This document shows positions 44,020-51,312 of a DNA stretch of 64,000 nucleotides, in pieces (within the stretch, counting starts at the first letter, position 1; each line of letters starts with the position of its first letter). The notes beneath the pieces were generated by a model. The model saw only the letters and a program-made list of their open reading frames with translations. It ran no database searches and was not told the DNA's origin. The DNA is from CAIKMD01 sp036501365 (lineage in GTDB: Bacteria > Pseudomonadota > Alphaproteobacteria > ATCC43930 > CGMCC-115725). A program made the translations under genes and the position numbers. The stretch lies in assembly GCA_036501365.1 (NCBI GenBank), contig DASYAL010000052.1, forward strand, positions 1-64,000. Reading direction: 5' to 3'.

Positions 44020-44541
44020 ATGGATAGTAAGGGGGCTGGGGCAACGGATCGGCGGTTGTGGCAGCGCTGGCAGGCCCTTGGCGGCAAGCCGAGAGCGGCC
44101 GAGCCGGACGCGCTGTCTTTGGCCGCCTATGCCGAAGGCAGGTTGACCGAGGCCGAGGCCGAGGCGGTCGAGGCCTGGCTGGCGGCCGCACCGGAGGGAC
44201 TCGACGACATCGTCGCCGCCCGGGCGTTCGATCAGCGCCCGCCGCGCCTCGTCTATGAGCACATCCTTAGCAATGCCTGCGATCTCGTCCCCGGCGCGGC
44301 GCCCGCCAATATCGCGAACCTGATGCTGCGCCGCCAGCCGCCGCGCTGGCGCAACGCCCTCGCCTGGAGCAGCATCGCCGCGAGCCTCGTTTGTGCCAGC
44401 ATGGTCGGCTTTTCGATGGGCAGCGACGCCTACGCCAATTTGGCAGGAACGCAGACCGCCGACAGCGCGTCCGAAGTCCTCGGCACACCGCCCTCCCTCG
44501 ATACCCTCGATAACTACTTCAGCGACGACAGCGGCACATGA
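44020..44541 (+). CDS. putative membrane-bound anti-sigma factor
   Basis: This 173-residue protein has AGGAGA before its ATG. The cytoplasmic part (about 1-110) contains LAAYAEGRLTEAEAEAVEAWLAAAPEG, a pattern seen in zinc-less anti-sigma domains. One membrane segment lies at about 117-135 (SSIAASLVCASMVGFSMG), followed by a short periplasmic tail. No Cys-His zinc motif is seen. The position after an ECF sigma gene supports the role; no close family is recognised. Confidence 0.7.
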   Translation: MDSKGAGATDRRLWQRWQALGGKPRAAEPDALSLAAYAEGRLTEAEAEAVEAWLAAAPEGLDDIVAARAFDQRPPRLVYEHILSNACDLVPGAAPANIANLMLRRQPPRWRNALAWSSIAASLVCASMVGFSMGSDAYANLAGTQTADSASEVLGTPPSLDTLDNYFSDDSGT

Positions 44542-45035
44542 CCAGCCTCGCCGAGTCCGGCCAGAGGGCCGGTTGGCGCGGCCGCCTGTTATGGGTCGCG
44601 CTCGCGCTATCGCTGACGCTCAACGTCTGCTTCTTCGCCGGCCTCGCCTGGATGCGCGTGCATGCGCCGCCGTCGCCGCTGGTGCGCATGCAGCATTTCG
44701 GCGATTCGCTCAAGCTCAACAGCAGCCAGCGCCAGTCCTACGAGCAGTTCCTGCGCACGCTCCGGTTACGCGGCCGCTTCGTGCGCGAGAGCAATCAGCC
44801 GCTCATCGAGGACGTTTGGAGCGAGCTTGCCAAGCCAACGCCGGACGACGCGGCGATCGCGAAGCTCGCCGACCAGATCGAGAGCAACCGCACCGGCTTC
44901 GAGCGCGAAGCCTCGACAGCGCTCGACACCTTCGTCAAGACGCTCAGCCCGGATCAGCGCGCGCAACTCGCCGCCAAGGCCAAGGCGCCGCAAGACGAGG
45001 CGGCGCGGCGTCTCTTCCAGATGGTGGTGCCTTAA
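44538..45035 (+). CDS. periplasmic metal-sensor-like protein (CnrX/Spy-like helical protein)
   Basis: The ATG overlaps the preceding stop (ATGA). The 165 residues have a membrane anchor (about 18-38) and a mostly helical periplasmic domain with LNSSQRQSYEQFLRTLR and TLSPDQRAQLAAKAK, as in the heavy-metal-resistance/CnrX and Spy families. Sensors of this group bind metal or unfolded protein and relay the signal to an anti-sigma factor. Few His or Met residues are present beyond VRMQHFG, so metal sensing is uncertain. Confidence 0.7.
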   Translation: MTSLAESGQRAGWRGRLLWVALALSLTLNVCFFAGLAWMRVHAPPSPLVRMQHFGDSLKLNSSQRQSYEQFLRTLRLRGRFVRESNQPLIEDVWSELAKPTPDDAAIAKLADQIESNRTGFEREASTALDTFVKTLSPDQRAQLAAKAKAPQDEAARRLFQMVVP

Positions 45036-45042
45036 CCCAGCC

Positions 45043-45384
45043 CTAGCGACGCTTGTGCTGGTAGGTGCGCATCTGCGCGCCCATGCCGTACAAGATATTG
45101 TCGAAACTGGCCTCGACCTTGGCGATGGGATAGTTGCCATGTTGCCAGGGATCGTCGGTGATCTTCGCCCAGTCGATATGATCGATCGGGAAGCAGCGCC
45201 AGGCGCCGCCTTCGGCGAGCCCGGAATTGCTGCCGCCCTTATACTGGAACGTCAGCACCATTTGCCGCGCGTCCTTGAAGCCGATGGCGAGCGGCGCCAC
45301 CTCGCGCCGTTGACCCTCGGCGGCCATGACCACGCAGCGGTGCTTCTCGACTGCTTCCTTTAGGACGTCGTAGACCAGCGTCAC
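45043..45384 (-). CDS. conserved hypothetical protein
   Basis: This 113-residue soluble protein runs convergent to the sensor gene with seven bases between the stops. It is likely a small alpha/beta protein: DVLKEAVEKHRCVVMAAEG at the start, then MVLTFQYKGGSNSGLAEGGAWRCFPIDHI (shown: LTFQYKGGSNSGL and GGAWRCFPIDHI) and a basic end YQHKRR. No signal peptide or membrane helix is seen. I do not recognise the family; the WRCFP stretch looks conserved rather than random. Confidence 0.6.
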   Translation of the reverse strand: MTLVYDVLKEAVEKHRCVVMAAEGQRREVAPLAIGFKDARQMVLTFQYKGGSNSGLAEGGAWRCFPIDHIDWAKITDDPWQHGNYPIAKVEASFDNILYGMGAQMRTYQHKRR

Positions 45385-45468
45385 GGCATGACCTCAATCC
45401 GCGGCCCCATACCCCCAGCGATCTTTATCAATCCAAAGCCCTAACAAAGCCCTGCCGGGGCGGGCGTT

Positions 45469-45497
45469 TTGGCACCTTGCCTGCGATCCCATATGCT
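45469..45497 (+). promoter_or_regulatory. fumC promoter
   Basis: TTGGCA (45469-45474) and TATGCT (45492-45497) are 17 bases apart, a good sigma-70 type pair, 27 bases before the fumC start codon. Confidence 0.6.
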
Positions 45498-45524
45498 GAG
45501 CGGGTAAGCGACGAGGAGTTAACC

Positions 45525-46937
45525 ATGGCGCCCACATCGGCCAGACCCAAGGCCACCCGCACCGAGCGCGACAGCATGGGCGCGGTCGAGGTGCCGGACG
45601 AGCGTTATTGGGGCGCGCAGACGCAGCGCTCGCTCGAGAATTTCCGCATCGGCGGCGAGCGCATGCCGATAGCGCTGATCCACGCGCTCGCGATCCAGAA
45701 GAAAGCGGCGGCGCTCGCCAATATCGAGCTGGGCGCGCTCGACCAGCGCCTCGGCGAGGCGATCGTCAAAGCCGCCGACGAAGTGACCGCCGGCAAGCAC
45801 GACGATGAATTTCCGCTGGTCGTGTGGCAGACCGGCTCCGGCACCCAAACCAACATGAACATGAACGAGGTGCTCGCCAACCGCGCGAGCGAGATCCTGG
45901 GCGGTAAGCGTGGCGCCGGCCGGCTGGTCCATGCCAACGACCACGTCAATCTCGGCCAGTCCTCGAACGACAGCTTCCCCACGGCGATGCACATTGCCGC
46001 CGCGATCGAGATCGATCGACGCCTGCTGCCGGCGCTCGAGACGCTGCGCCGCACGCTCGAGAGCAAGGCCCGGGAATTCGCCGCCATCGTCAAGATCGGC
46101 CGCACCCATCTCCAGGACGCGACCCCGCTGCGCTTGGGCTCGGAATTCGGCGCCTACGCGCGGCAGATCGAGCTCGGCATCGCGCGTGTCAACGCGAGTC
46201 TACCGCGGCTCTACGATCTGGCGCAGGGCGGCACCGCGGTCGGCACCGGGCTCAACGCGCAAAAAGGCTTCGCCGAGCGCTTCGCCGCGGCGGCAGGCAA
46301 GCTCGCCGGCCTGCCCTTCGCCTCGGCGCCTGACAAATTCGAGGCGCTCGCGGCGCATGACGCGCTGGTCGAGGTCTCGGGCGCGCTCAACACGATCGCC
46401 GCGTCGCTGATGAAGATCGCCAACGACATCCGCCTCATGGGCTCGGGACCGCGTTGCGGCTTCGGCGAGCTGCACCTGCCCGAGAACGAGCCCGGCTCCT
46501 CGATCATGCCGGGCAAGGTCAACCCGACTCAGGCCGAGGCCATGACCATGGTCGCGGCACAGGTGATGGGCAATCACGTCACCATTACCATCGCCGGCAG
46601 CCAGGGCCATTTCGAGCTCAACGTCTTCAAGCCGGTGATCATCTTCAACCTGCTGCAATCGATCCGGCTGATCGGCGACGCGGCGTCGAGCTTCGCCGCG
46701 AATTGCGTTGCCGGCATCGAGGCCGATCGTGCGCAGATCGAGGCGATGCTGCATCGCTCGCTGATGCTGGTGACGGCGCTGACGCCGCATATCGGCTATG
46801 ACAAGGCCGCGGAGATCGCCAAGCGTGCTCTCGCGCAGGGCGAGACGCTGAAAGCCGCGGCGGCGGCGCTCGGCTACGTCAAGTCCGAGGATTTCGACCG
46901 CTGGGTCGATCCTCAGGCGATGCTCGGACCCGGTTGA
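45525..46937 (+). CDS. fumC: class II fumarate hydratase FumC
   Basis: From the ATG at 45525 (GAGGAG upstream) the enzyme has 470 residues. It is the cofactor-free, oxygen-stable fumarase of the aspartase/fumarase superfamily. SGTQTNMNMNEV (near 105-116), the active-site HVNLGQSSND segment and GSSIMPGKVNPTQAEA (signature, near 325-340) are all present. Its transcript probably includes the following ribbon-helix-helix and DUF4169 genes, spaced 17 and 9 bases apart. Confidence 0.96.
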   Translation: MAPTSARPKATRTERDSMGAVEVPDERYWGAQTQRSLENFRIGGERMPIALIHALAIQKKAAALANIELGALDQRLGEAIVKAADEVTAGKHDDEFPLVVWQTGSGTQTNMNMNEVLANRASEILGGKRGAGRLVHANDHVNLGQSSNDSFPTAMHIAAAIEIDRRLLPALETLRRTLESKAREFAAIVKIGRTHLQDATPLRLGSEFGAYARQIELGIARVNASLPRLYDLAQGGTAVGTGLNAQKGFAERFAAAAGKLAGLPFASAPDKFEALAAHDALVEVSGALNTIAASLMKIANDIRLMGSGPRCGFGELHLPENEPGSSIMPGKVNPTQAEAMTMVAAQVMGNHVTITIAGSQGHFELNVFKPVIIFNLLQSIRLIGDAASSFAANCVAGIEADRAQIEAMLHRSLMLVTALTPHIGYDKAAEIAKRALAQGETLKAAAAALGYVKSEDFDRWVDPQAMLGPG

Positions 46938-46954
46938 GGGAGGATCGACCGGGC

Positions 46955-47197
46955 ATGGCGGCGCGTTCGCTGCGCAAGCGCTCCGTGACGATCGCGGGGC
47001 ACGCGACGAGCTTCTCGCTGGAAGAGGAGTTCTGGCAGGCCTTGCAGACGGTCGCCCGGCAGCGCAACCTGTCGCTCAACGCGCTGGTCGGCTCGATCGA
47101 TGCCGCGCGGACCGGGAATTTATCGAGCGCATTGCGCGTTTTCGTTTTGGAGTGCTATCGCAGCGGCGAGCTGCTTCCCGCGGCAGAGAATCGATAG
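46955..47197 (+). CDS. ribbon-helix-helix domain protein
   Basis: From the ATG at 46955 (GGGAGGA ten bases upstream) the protein has 80 residues. RKRSVTIAGHATSFSLEEEFWQAL, LNALVGSIDAAR and GNLSSALRVFVLECY fit the alphaproteobacterial RHH_4-type family. It is probably a small DNA-binding protein. The unit fumC-RHH-DUF4169 recurs in alphaproteobacteria. A TTG at 46934 that overlaps fumC is a possible start with less support. Confidence 0.82.
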   Translation: MAARSLRKRSVTIAGHATSFSLEEEFWQALQTVARQRNLSLNALVGSIDAARTGNLSSALRVFVLECYRSGELLPAAENR

Positions 47198-47206
47198 GCA
47201 AAGACC

Positions 47207-47380
47207 ATGGCCGAGATCATCAATCTCAACCGCTTTCGCAAAGAGCGCGACCGCAACGCCAAGGCGAAAGCCGCCGGGGAGAACCGTACCCGCCATGGCC
47301 GCACCAAGGACGAGCGCGAGCGCGCCGAGGCAAGCGCGCGCAAGGCCGAGAAGGCGCTCGACGACAAGAAGCTCGACTAG
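47207..47380 (+). CDS. DUF4169 family protein
   Basis: This 57-residue protein follows the RHH gene by nine bases. It opens MAEIINLNRFRKERDR and has GENRTRHGRTKDERER before a helical, highly charged end, the DUF4169 pattern. Over half the residues are charged. The function is unknown. Its position after fumC and the RHH gene is the usual one. Confidence 0.85.
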   Translation: MAEIINLNRFRKERDRNAKAKAAGENRTRHGRTKDERERAEASARKAEKALDDKKLD

Positions 47381-47405
47381 CGCCCTGCGAGACCGGCGGA
47401 AAGCC

Positions 47406-47816
47406 ATGCCGAAAAAGAAGAGCAGCGCCGCTTCGCAGAAAAGCGCATCGCCGTCGCGGTTGATCGACGCGCGGATCAAGGAGCTGGGGGATTGGCGCGG
47501 TGAGATGCTCTCGCGGATGCGCGCGCTGATCAAACAAGCTGACCCCAAGGTGACCGAAGAGTGGAAGTGGAGAGGCGTTCCGGTCTGGTCTCACGACGGG
47601 ATAATCTGCACCGGCGAGACCTACAAGAACGTGGTCAAGCTGACCTTCGCCAAGGGCGCTCGGCTGAAGGATCCGGCGAAGCTCTTCAACGCCGGTCTTG
47701 AAGGCAATCTCAGGCGGGCCATCGACCTGCACGAAGGCGACAACGTCGGCGATTCGGCCTTCAAGACGCTTATCCGCGACGCCGTGGCGTTGAACGGCTC
47801 GGCGCGCCGCGGCTAG
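47406..47816 (+). CDS. DUF1801 domain-containing protein
   Basis: From the ATG at 47406 the protein has 136 residues. A Lys/Ser head precedes the YdhG-like DUF1801 domain with GDWRGEMLSRMRALIKQADP, EEWKWRGVPVWSHDGIICTG (first part EEWKWRGVPVWSH) and KLTFAKGARLKDP. Domains of this fold are small alpha/beta proteins whose role is unclear; some bind iron or help folding. The gene follows DUF4169 by 25 bases. Confidence 0.82.
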   Translation: MPKKKSSAASQKSASPSRLIDARIKELGDWRGEMLSRMRALIKQADPKVTEEWKWRGVPVWSHDGIICTGETYKNVVKLTFAKGARLKDPAKLFNAGLEGNLRRAIDLHEGDNVGDSAFKTLIRDAVALNGSARRG

Positions 47817-47820
47817 GGAC

Positions 47821-47952
47821 CATGATCGGATGAGTCGGAATCGAACACGATTCCGTCTCCTCCGTGAATCATGGTCTAGATTTTTGAATCGAGAGCAAGA
47901 TTCACGTATCAAAAAGAACCACCGAGGTTCTTTTTGCTACGATCGTGCTCTA
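47821..47952. repeat. three-hairpin dispersed repeat, copy A
   Basis: This 132-base element begins CATGATCGGATGAGTCGGAA and ends GATCGTGCTCTAG. It carries three inverted repeats in a row: one around GGAATCG...CGATTCC, one with GTGAATC...GATTCAC and one with AAAAAGAACC...GGTTCTTTTT. Copy B at 55479-55612 has the same order, ends and length. The TAG complement at the right end is the stop codon of the macro-domain gene. Confidence 0.85.
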
Positions 47953-48486
47953 GCCGAAGACCGAGTCCAATTCCCGCTCATAAATCGCCAGCGTCTCGCG
48001 ATCGAAGCAGGCGAAGACCACGCGCTCGAGCTGGGGCGCGGCGCCAACGGCGCGGCGCGTCTCGGCGACCGCGATCTGCGCCGCGCGCTCGCGCGGGAAG
48101 CCGTAGATGCCGGTCGAAATCGCGGGGAAGGCGAGCGAGCGCAGCCTGTGCTCAACCGCCAGCGCAAAGCTCGCGCGATAACAGCGCGCCAGAAACTCTT
48201 CCTCCTTGGCGTAGCCGCCGCGCCACACCGGCCCAACGGTGTGGATCACGTGCCGGGCCGGGAGGCGATAGCCGCCGGTGATCCGCGCCTCGCCGGTCGG
48301 ACAGCCGCCGAGCTTGCGGCATTCAGCCAGAAGCTCGAGGCCTGCCGCACGATGGATCGCGCCGTCGACCCCGCCGCCGCCGAGCAGCGTCGAATTCGCC
48401 GCGTTCACGATCGCATCGACGGCGAGCGTCGTGATGTCGGCCTCGATTGCCGCGAGCTGCGCGGCGGTGAGGATGTCCGCATTCAT
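47950..48486 (-). CDS. macro domain protein (O-acetyl-ADP-ribose deacetylase type)
   Basis: From the ATG at 48486 the protein has 178 residues and is a single macro domain: VDAIVNAANSTLLGGGGVDGAIHRAAG (shown: VDAIVNAANSTLLGGGGVDG, AIHRAAG), then ARITGGYRLPARHVIHTVGP and AFPAISTGIYGFP. These are the ADP-ribose-binding loops of the YmdB group, which removes ADP-ribose or acetyl groups. It is separated from gapR by one base, so the two share a transcript. The stop codon lies in repeat copy A. Confidence 0.9.
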   Translation of the reverse strand: MNADILTAAQLAAIEADITTLAVDAIVNAANSTLLGGGGVDGAIHRAAGLELLAECRKLGGCPTGEARITGGYRLPARHVIHTVGPVWRGGYAKEEEFLARCYRASFALAVEHRLRSLAFPAISTGIYGFPRERAAQIAVAETRRAVGAAPQLERVVFACFDRETLAIYERELDSVFG

Positions 48487-48487
48487 G

Positions 48488-48754
48488 CTATTCCGCCGCC
48501 TCGCGGCTGCCGCGCATGCCGAGCGCGCGCATATAGGTTTCGAGCAGCGCTTCCTGCTCGTCGAGATCGTCCTTGTCCATTTTGCGGATCTTGACGATCT
48601 GGCGCATGACCCGGACCTCGAAGCCATTGGCCTTAGCTTCGGAATAGACGTCGCGGATATCGTCGCCGAGAGCCTTTTTCTCTTCTTCCAGCCGCTCGAT
48701 GCGCTCGATGAACGATTTCAGATGATCGCCGGCAACGCCGCCCGCTTTCGCCAT
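48488..48754 (-). CDS. gapR: DUF2312/GapR nucleoid-associated protein
   Basis: This 88-residue protein is a helical coiled-coil protein with GGVAGDHLKSFIERIERLEEEK, then DDIRDVYSEAKANGFEVRVMRQIVKIR (shown: DIRDVYSEAKANGFEV), the GapR signature. GapR binds overtwisted DNA ahead of polymerases and is essential or important in Caulobacter. The upstream spacer has two DnaA-box-like sequences. The macro-domain gene follows directly. Confidence 0.9.
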   Translation of the reverse strand: MAKAGGVAGDHLKSFIERIERLEEEKKALGDDIRDVYSEAKANGFEVRVMRQIVKIRKMDKDDLDEQEALLETYMRALGMRGSREAAE

Positions 48755-48832
48755 TGCCCCGACCTCACTTCACCAGATGGCAAAAAGCGACCCTATAGAA
48801 GCCCCTGCGGCGGCGCAATGCGCGCAACCTTG

Positions 48833-48849
48833 TTATCCACGTTATCCAC
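48833..48849. promoter_or_regulatory. two adjacent DnaA-box-like sequences
   Basis: TTATCCAC occurs at 48833-48840 and 48842-48849 with one base between, in the short gap between the DUF1244 stop and the gapR start. Both match the DnaA box TTATCCACA in the first eight bases. There is no AT-rich unwinding region, so this is no origin; control of gapR or titration of DnaA is possible. Confidence 0.45.
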
Positions 48850-48863
48850 CGCTGTGAGTCTTT

Positions 48864-49145
48864 TCAGTGTTTGTGATCGACCGGCTTGGTCGGCTCTGTC
48901 TGGTATTTCTTCTTCCATTCCTCGTAAGGCATGCCGTAGACCGCCTCGCGCGCCTCGGGATCGGGCAGCTTCAAGCCGCGCGCCTCGGCGCTTTCGCGAT
49001 ACCAGCGCGATAAACAGTTACGGCAGAAGCCGGCGAGATTCATGAGATCGAGATTTTGCACATCGGTGCGTTCGCGCAGATGCGCCACCAGCTTGCGGAA
49101 CGCAGCGGCCTCGAGTTCGGTGCGGGTCTTATCGTCGATATCCAT
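48864..49145 (-). CDS. DUF1244 domain-containing protein
   Basis: This 93-residue protein matches DUF1244: EAAAFRKLVAHLRERTDVQNLDLMNLAGFCRNCL (shown: AAAFRKLVAHLRERTD, LDLMNLAGFCRNCL) and RWYRESAEARG, then VYGMPYEEWKKKYQ. Two cysteines in FCRNCL suggest metal binding. The function is unknown. It precedes gapR on the same strand by 109 bases. Confidence 0.9.
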   Translation of the reverse strand: MDIDDKTRTELEAAAFRKLVAHLRERTDVQNLDLMNLAGFCRNCLSRWYRESAEARGLKLPDPEAREAVYGMPYEEWKKKYQTEPTKPVDHKH

Positions 49146-49163
49146 CGATGGTCTCCTGTTAGC

Positions 49164-49973
49164 TTAAGTATGGGATCTGGGCGGCGCGATTGCCACCTGA
49201 AGCCCCGGCGCGGCAAGGATCGGCGGCAAGAGCCGCGCCAGCCGCTCGGCCCATTGCGCCGCGCCGGTCTCGTCGGCGATCAGATCCTGTCGCAGCTCGA
49301 TCGCGACATGCGGCAGGCCGCGCTCGAAGGCATGGTGGCGCTGGGTGTAGCCGACCGGCTCGCGCGCCGAATAAGGCTGGTTGTCGCCGACCAGCGCGGG
49401 ATCGAGCGCCGCGCGCAGCGCCGCGAGCAGCGGCAGCGCGATCCGGCCCTCGCGGTCCCACAGCACGCCGATATGCCAGGGCCGCGCGAAGCCTTTCATC
49501 TGCGGCGTGAAGCTGTGCATCGAGATCACCGCCGGGACGAATCCGCGCGTGGCGATGCGCGCGAGCTGCGCGTCGATCGCGGCGTGATAGGGCGCGAACA
49601 GCGCCGCGCGCCGTGCCTGCCGCGCCGGCTCGTCGAGCGCGGCATTGCCGGGGATCGCGATGCCGTCGCTCGCGGCCGGGATCGAGCTCGTATCCGCCGG
49701 GTCGCGGTTGCAATCGATGACGAGGCGCGAATAGCCGGCGAGCACCGCCGGGCAATCGAGCCGCTCAGCGAGAACCCGCGTCACCGCCGCGGCGCCGATG
49801 TCCCAGCCGATATGCTGCGCGATCGCGATCTCGCTGAGGCCAAGCTTGCCGAGCGCGCCGGGAACGCGGTGGCTCGCGTGATCGCAGGTCAGCAGTATCG
49901 GAGCCGTACCCGCGGCGTGGGCAAGCTCGACGGGCGGCGGATCAGTGTCGGCGAGCAGCACGGGCCACGTCAT
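49164..49973 (-). CDS. N-formylglutamate amidohydrolase family protein
   Basis: From the ATG at 49973 the protein has 269 residues. TCDHASHRVPG near the start, DIGAAAVTRVLAE, YSRLVIDCNRDP and VISMHSFTP match the N-formylglutamate amidohydrolase (HutG-type) fold with its zinc-binding residues. True HutG enzymes complete histidine breakdown; no hut genes are nearby, so the substrate may be another N-acyl amino acid. It diverges from the glycerate kinase gene. Another in-frame ATG at 50009 is possible. Confidence 0.82.
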   Translation of the reverse strand: MTWPVLLADTDPPPVELAHAAGTAPILLTCDHASHRVPGALGKLGLSEIAIAQHIGWDIGAAAVTRVLAERLDCPAVLAGYSRLVIDCNRDPADTSSIPAASDGIAIPGNAALDEPARQARRAALFAPYHAAIDAQLARIATRGFVPAVISMHSFTPQMKGFARPWHIGVLWDREGRIALPLLAALRAALDPALVGDNQPYSAREPVGYTQRHHAFERGLPHVAIELRQDLIADETGAAQWAERLARLLPPILAAPGLQVAIAPPRSHT

Positions 49974-50049
49974 CGCGGGAGATCGAGATATTGTCGGCGG
50001 TCGAGTCATCATCCTATCCTGGGGCGTTCCGGTAAGACGAAGCAAGCCA

Positions 50050-51306
50050 TTGGGTTTCTCCACCGATCCCCTGCCCTTCCTGCGCCGACTGCTCGACGCC
50101 GCGCTCGACGCCGCCGATCCCGCCAAGACTTTGCCGCGCTGGCTGCCGCCGCCGCCCAAAGGCCGCACCATCGTGATCGGCGCGGGCAAGGCGGCCGCGA
50201 AAATGGCGCAGGCGGTCGAGGATCATTGGCACGCGCCGCTCTCCGGCCTGGTCGTCACCCGCTACGGCCACAGCGTGCCGTGCCGGCATATCGAAGTCGT
50301 CGAAGCGGCGCATCCCGTGCCGAACGCCGCCGGGCAGACCGGCGCCAAGCGCATCCTCGCGCTGGTCAAGGGACTCTCCGCCGACGATCTGGTGATCTGC
50401 CTGCTCTCGGGCGGCGCCTCCGCGCTGCTCGCGCTGCCCGCGCCCGGGCTGACGCTCGAGGACAAGCAGGCGGTGACGCGCGAGCTATTGCGCTGCGGCG
50501 CGACGATCGCCGAGATCAACTGCGTCCGCAAGCATCTCTCCGCGATCAAGGGCGGACGGCTTGCCGCCGCCGCATTCCCGGCGCGCGTCGCAACCTTCGC
50601 GATCTCCGACGTTCCGGGCGACGACCCCGCGGTGATCGGCTCCGGCCCGACCGTCGCCGATCCGACGACCTTCACCGAGGCGCGCCGCATCCTCACCAAA
50701 TACGCGCTGAGCCCGCCGCCGGCAGTCGCGACGCATCTCCATCGCGCGCTCGAGGAGACGCCGAAGCCGGGCGATCCCCGCCTCGCCGCCGCGACCTATC
50801 AGCTCATCACGACGCCGCGCGACGCGCTCGACGCCGCGGCCAAGGCGGCGCGCGCAGCCGGCGCGGTCCCGGTCATTCTCGGCGACGCGATCGAAGGCGA
50901 AGCGCGGCTCGTCGCGGCACGGCACGCAGCGCGCGCAGGCGAAGCACGCGCCGGCACGGTGCTGCTCTCGGGCGGCGAGACCACGGTGACGGTGCGCGGG
51001 CACGGCCGCGGCGGCCGCAATACCGAATTCCTCTTGGCGCTCGCGCTCGCGCTCGACGGCGCCCCCGGCATCTATGCCCTCGCCGCCGATACCGACGGCA
51101 CCGACGGCACCGAAGACAATGCCGGCGCTTTCATCGGACCCGATACGCTGACCCGCGCCCGGTTCAAGGGGCTCGATCCCGCCGCACGGCTTGCCGACAA
51201 CGATGCCTGGAGCGTCTTTTACGCGCTCGACGATCTCTTGGTGACCGGCCCCACCTTCACCAATGTGAATGATTTTCGTGCCATAGTGGTCATGGAAGGG
51301 AATTGA
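50050..51306 (+). CDS. glycerate 2-kinase, MOFRL/DUF4147 family
   Basis: The protein has about 418 residues if it starts at TTG 50050; a GTG at 49945 is the other choice, and the N-terminus is unresolved. IVIGAGKAAAKMAQAVE, CLLSGGASALL (near 120), a DVPGDDPAVIGSGPTV segment and the C-terminal MOFRL part with SGGETTVTVRGHGRGGRN are typical. The enzyme phosphorylates D-glycerate to 2-phosphoglycerate. Pyruvate kinase follows by six bases, so the products feed lower glycolysis. Confidence 0.9.
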   Translation: MGFSTDPLPFLRRLLDAALDAADPAKTLPRWLPPPPKGRTIVIGAGKAAAKMAQAVEDHWHAPLSGLVVTRYGHSVPCRHIEVVEAAHPVPNAAGQTGAKRILALVKGLSADDLVICLLSGGASALLALPAPGLTLEDKQAVTRELLRCGATIAEINCVRKHLSAIKGGRLAAAAFPARVATFAISDVPGDDPAVIGSGPTVADPTTFTEARRILTKYALSPPPAVATHLHRALEETPKPGDPRLAAATYQLITTPRDALDAAAKAARAAGAVPVILGDAIEGEARLVAARHAARAGEARAGTVLLSGGETTVTVRGHGRGGRNTEFLLALALALDGAPGIYALAADTDGTDGTEDNAGAFIGPDTLTRARFKGLDPAARLADNDAWSVFYALDDLLVTGPTFTNVNDFRAIVVMEGN

Positions 51307-51312
51307 GAAGAC

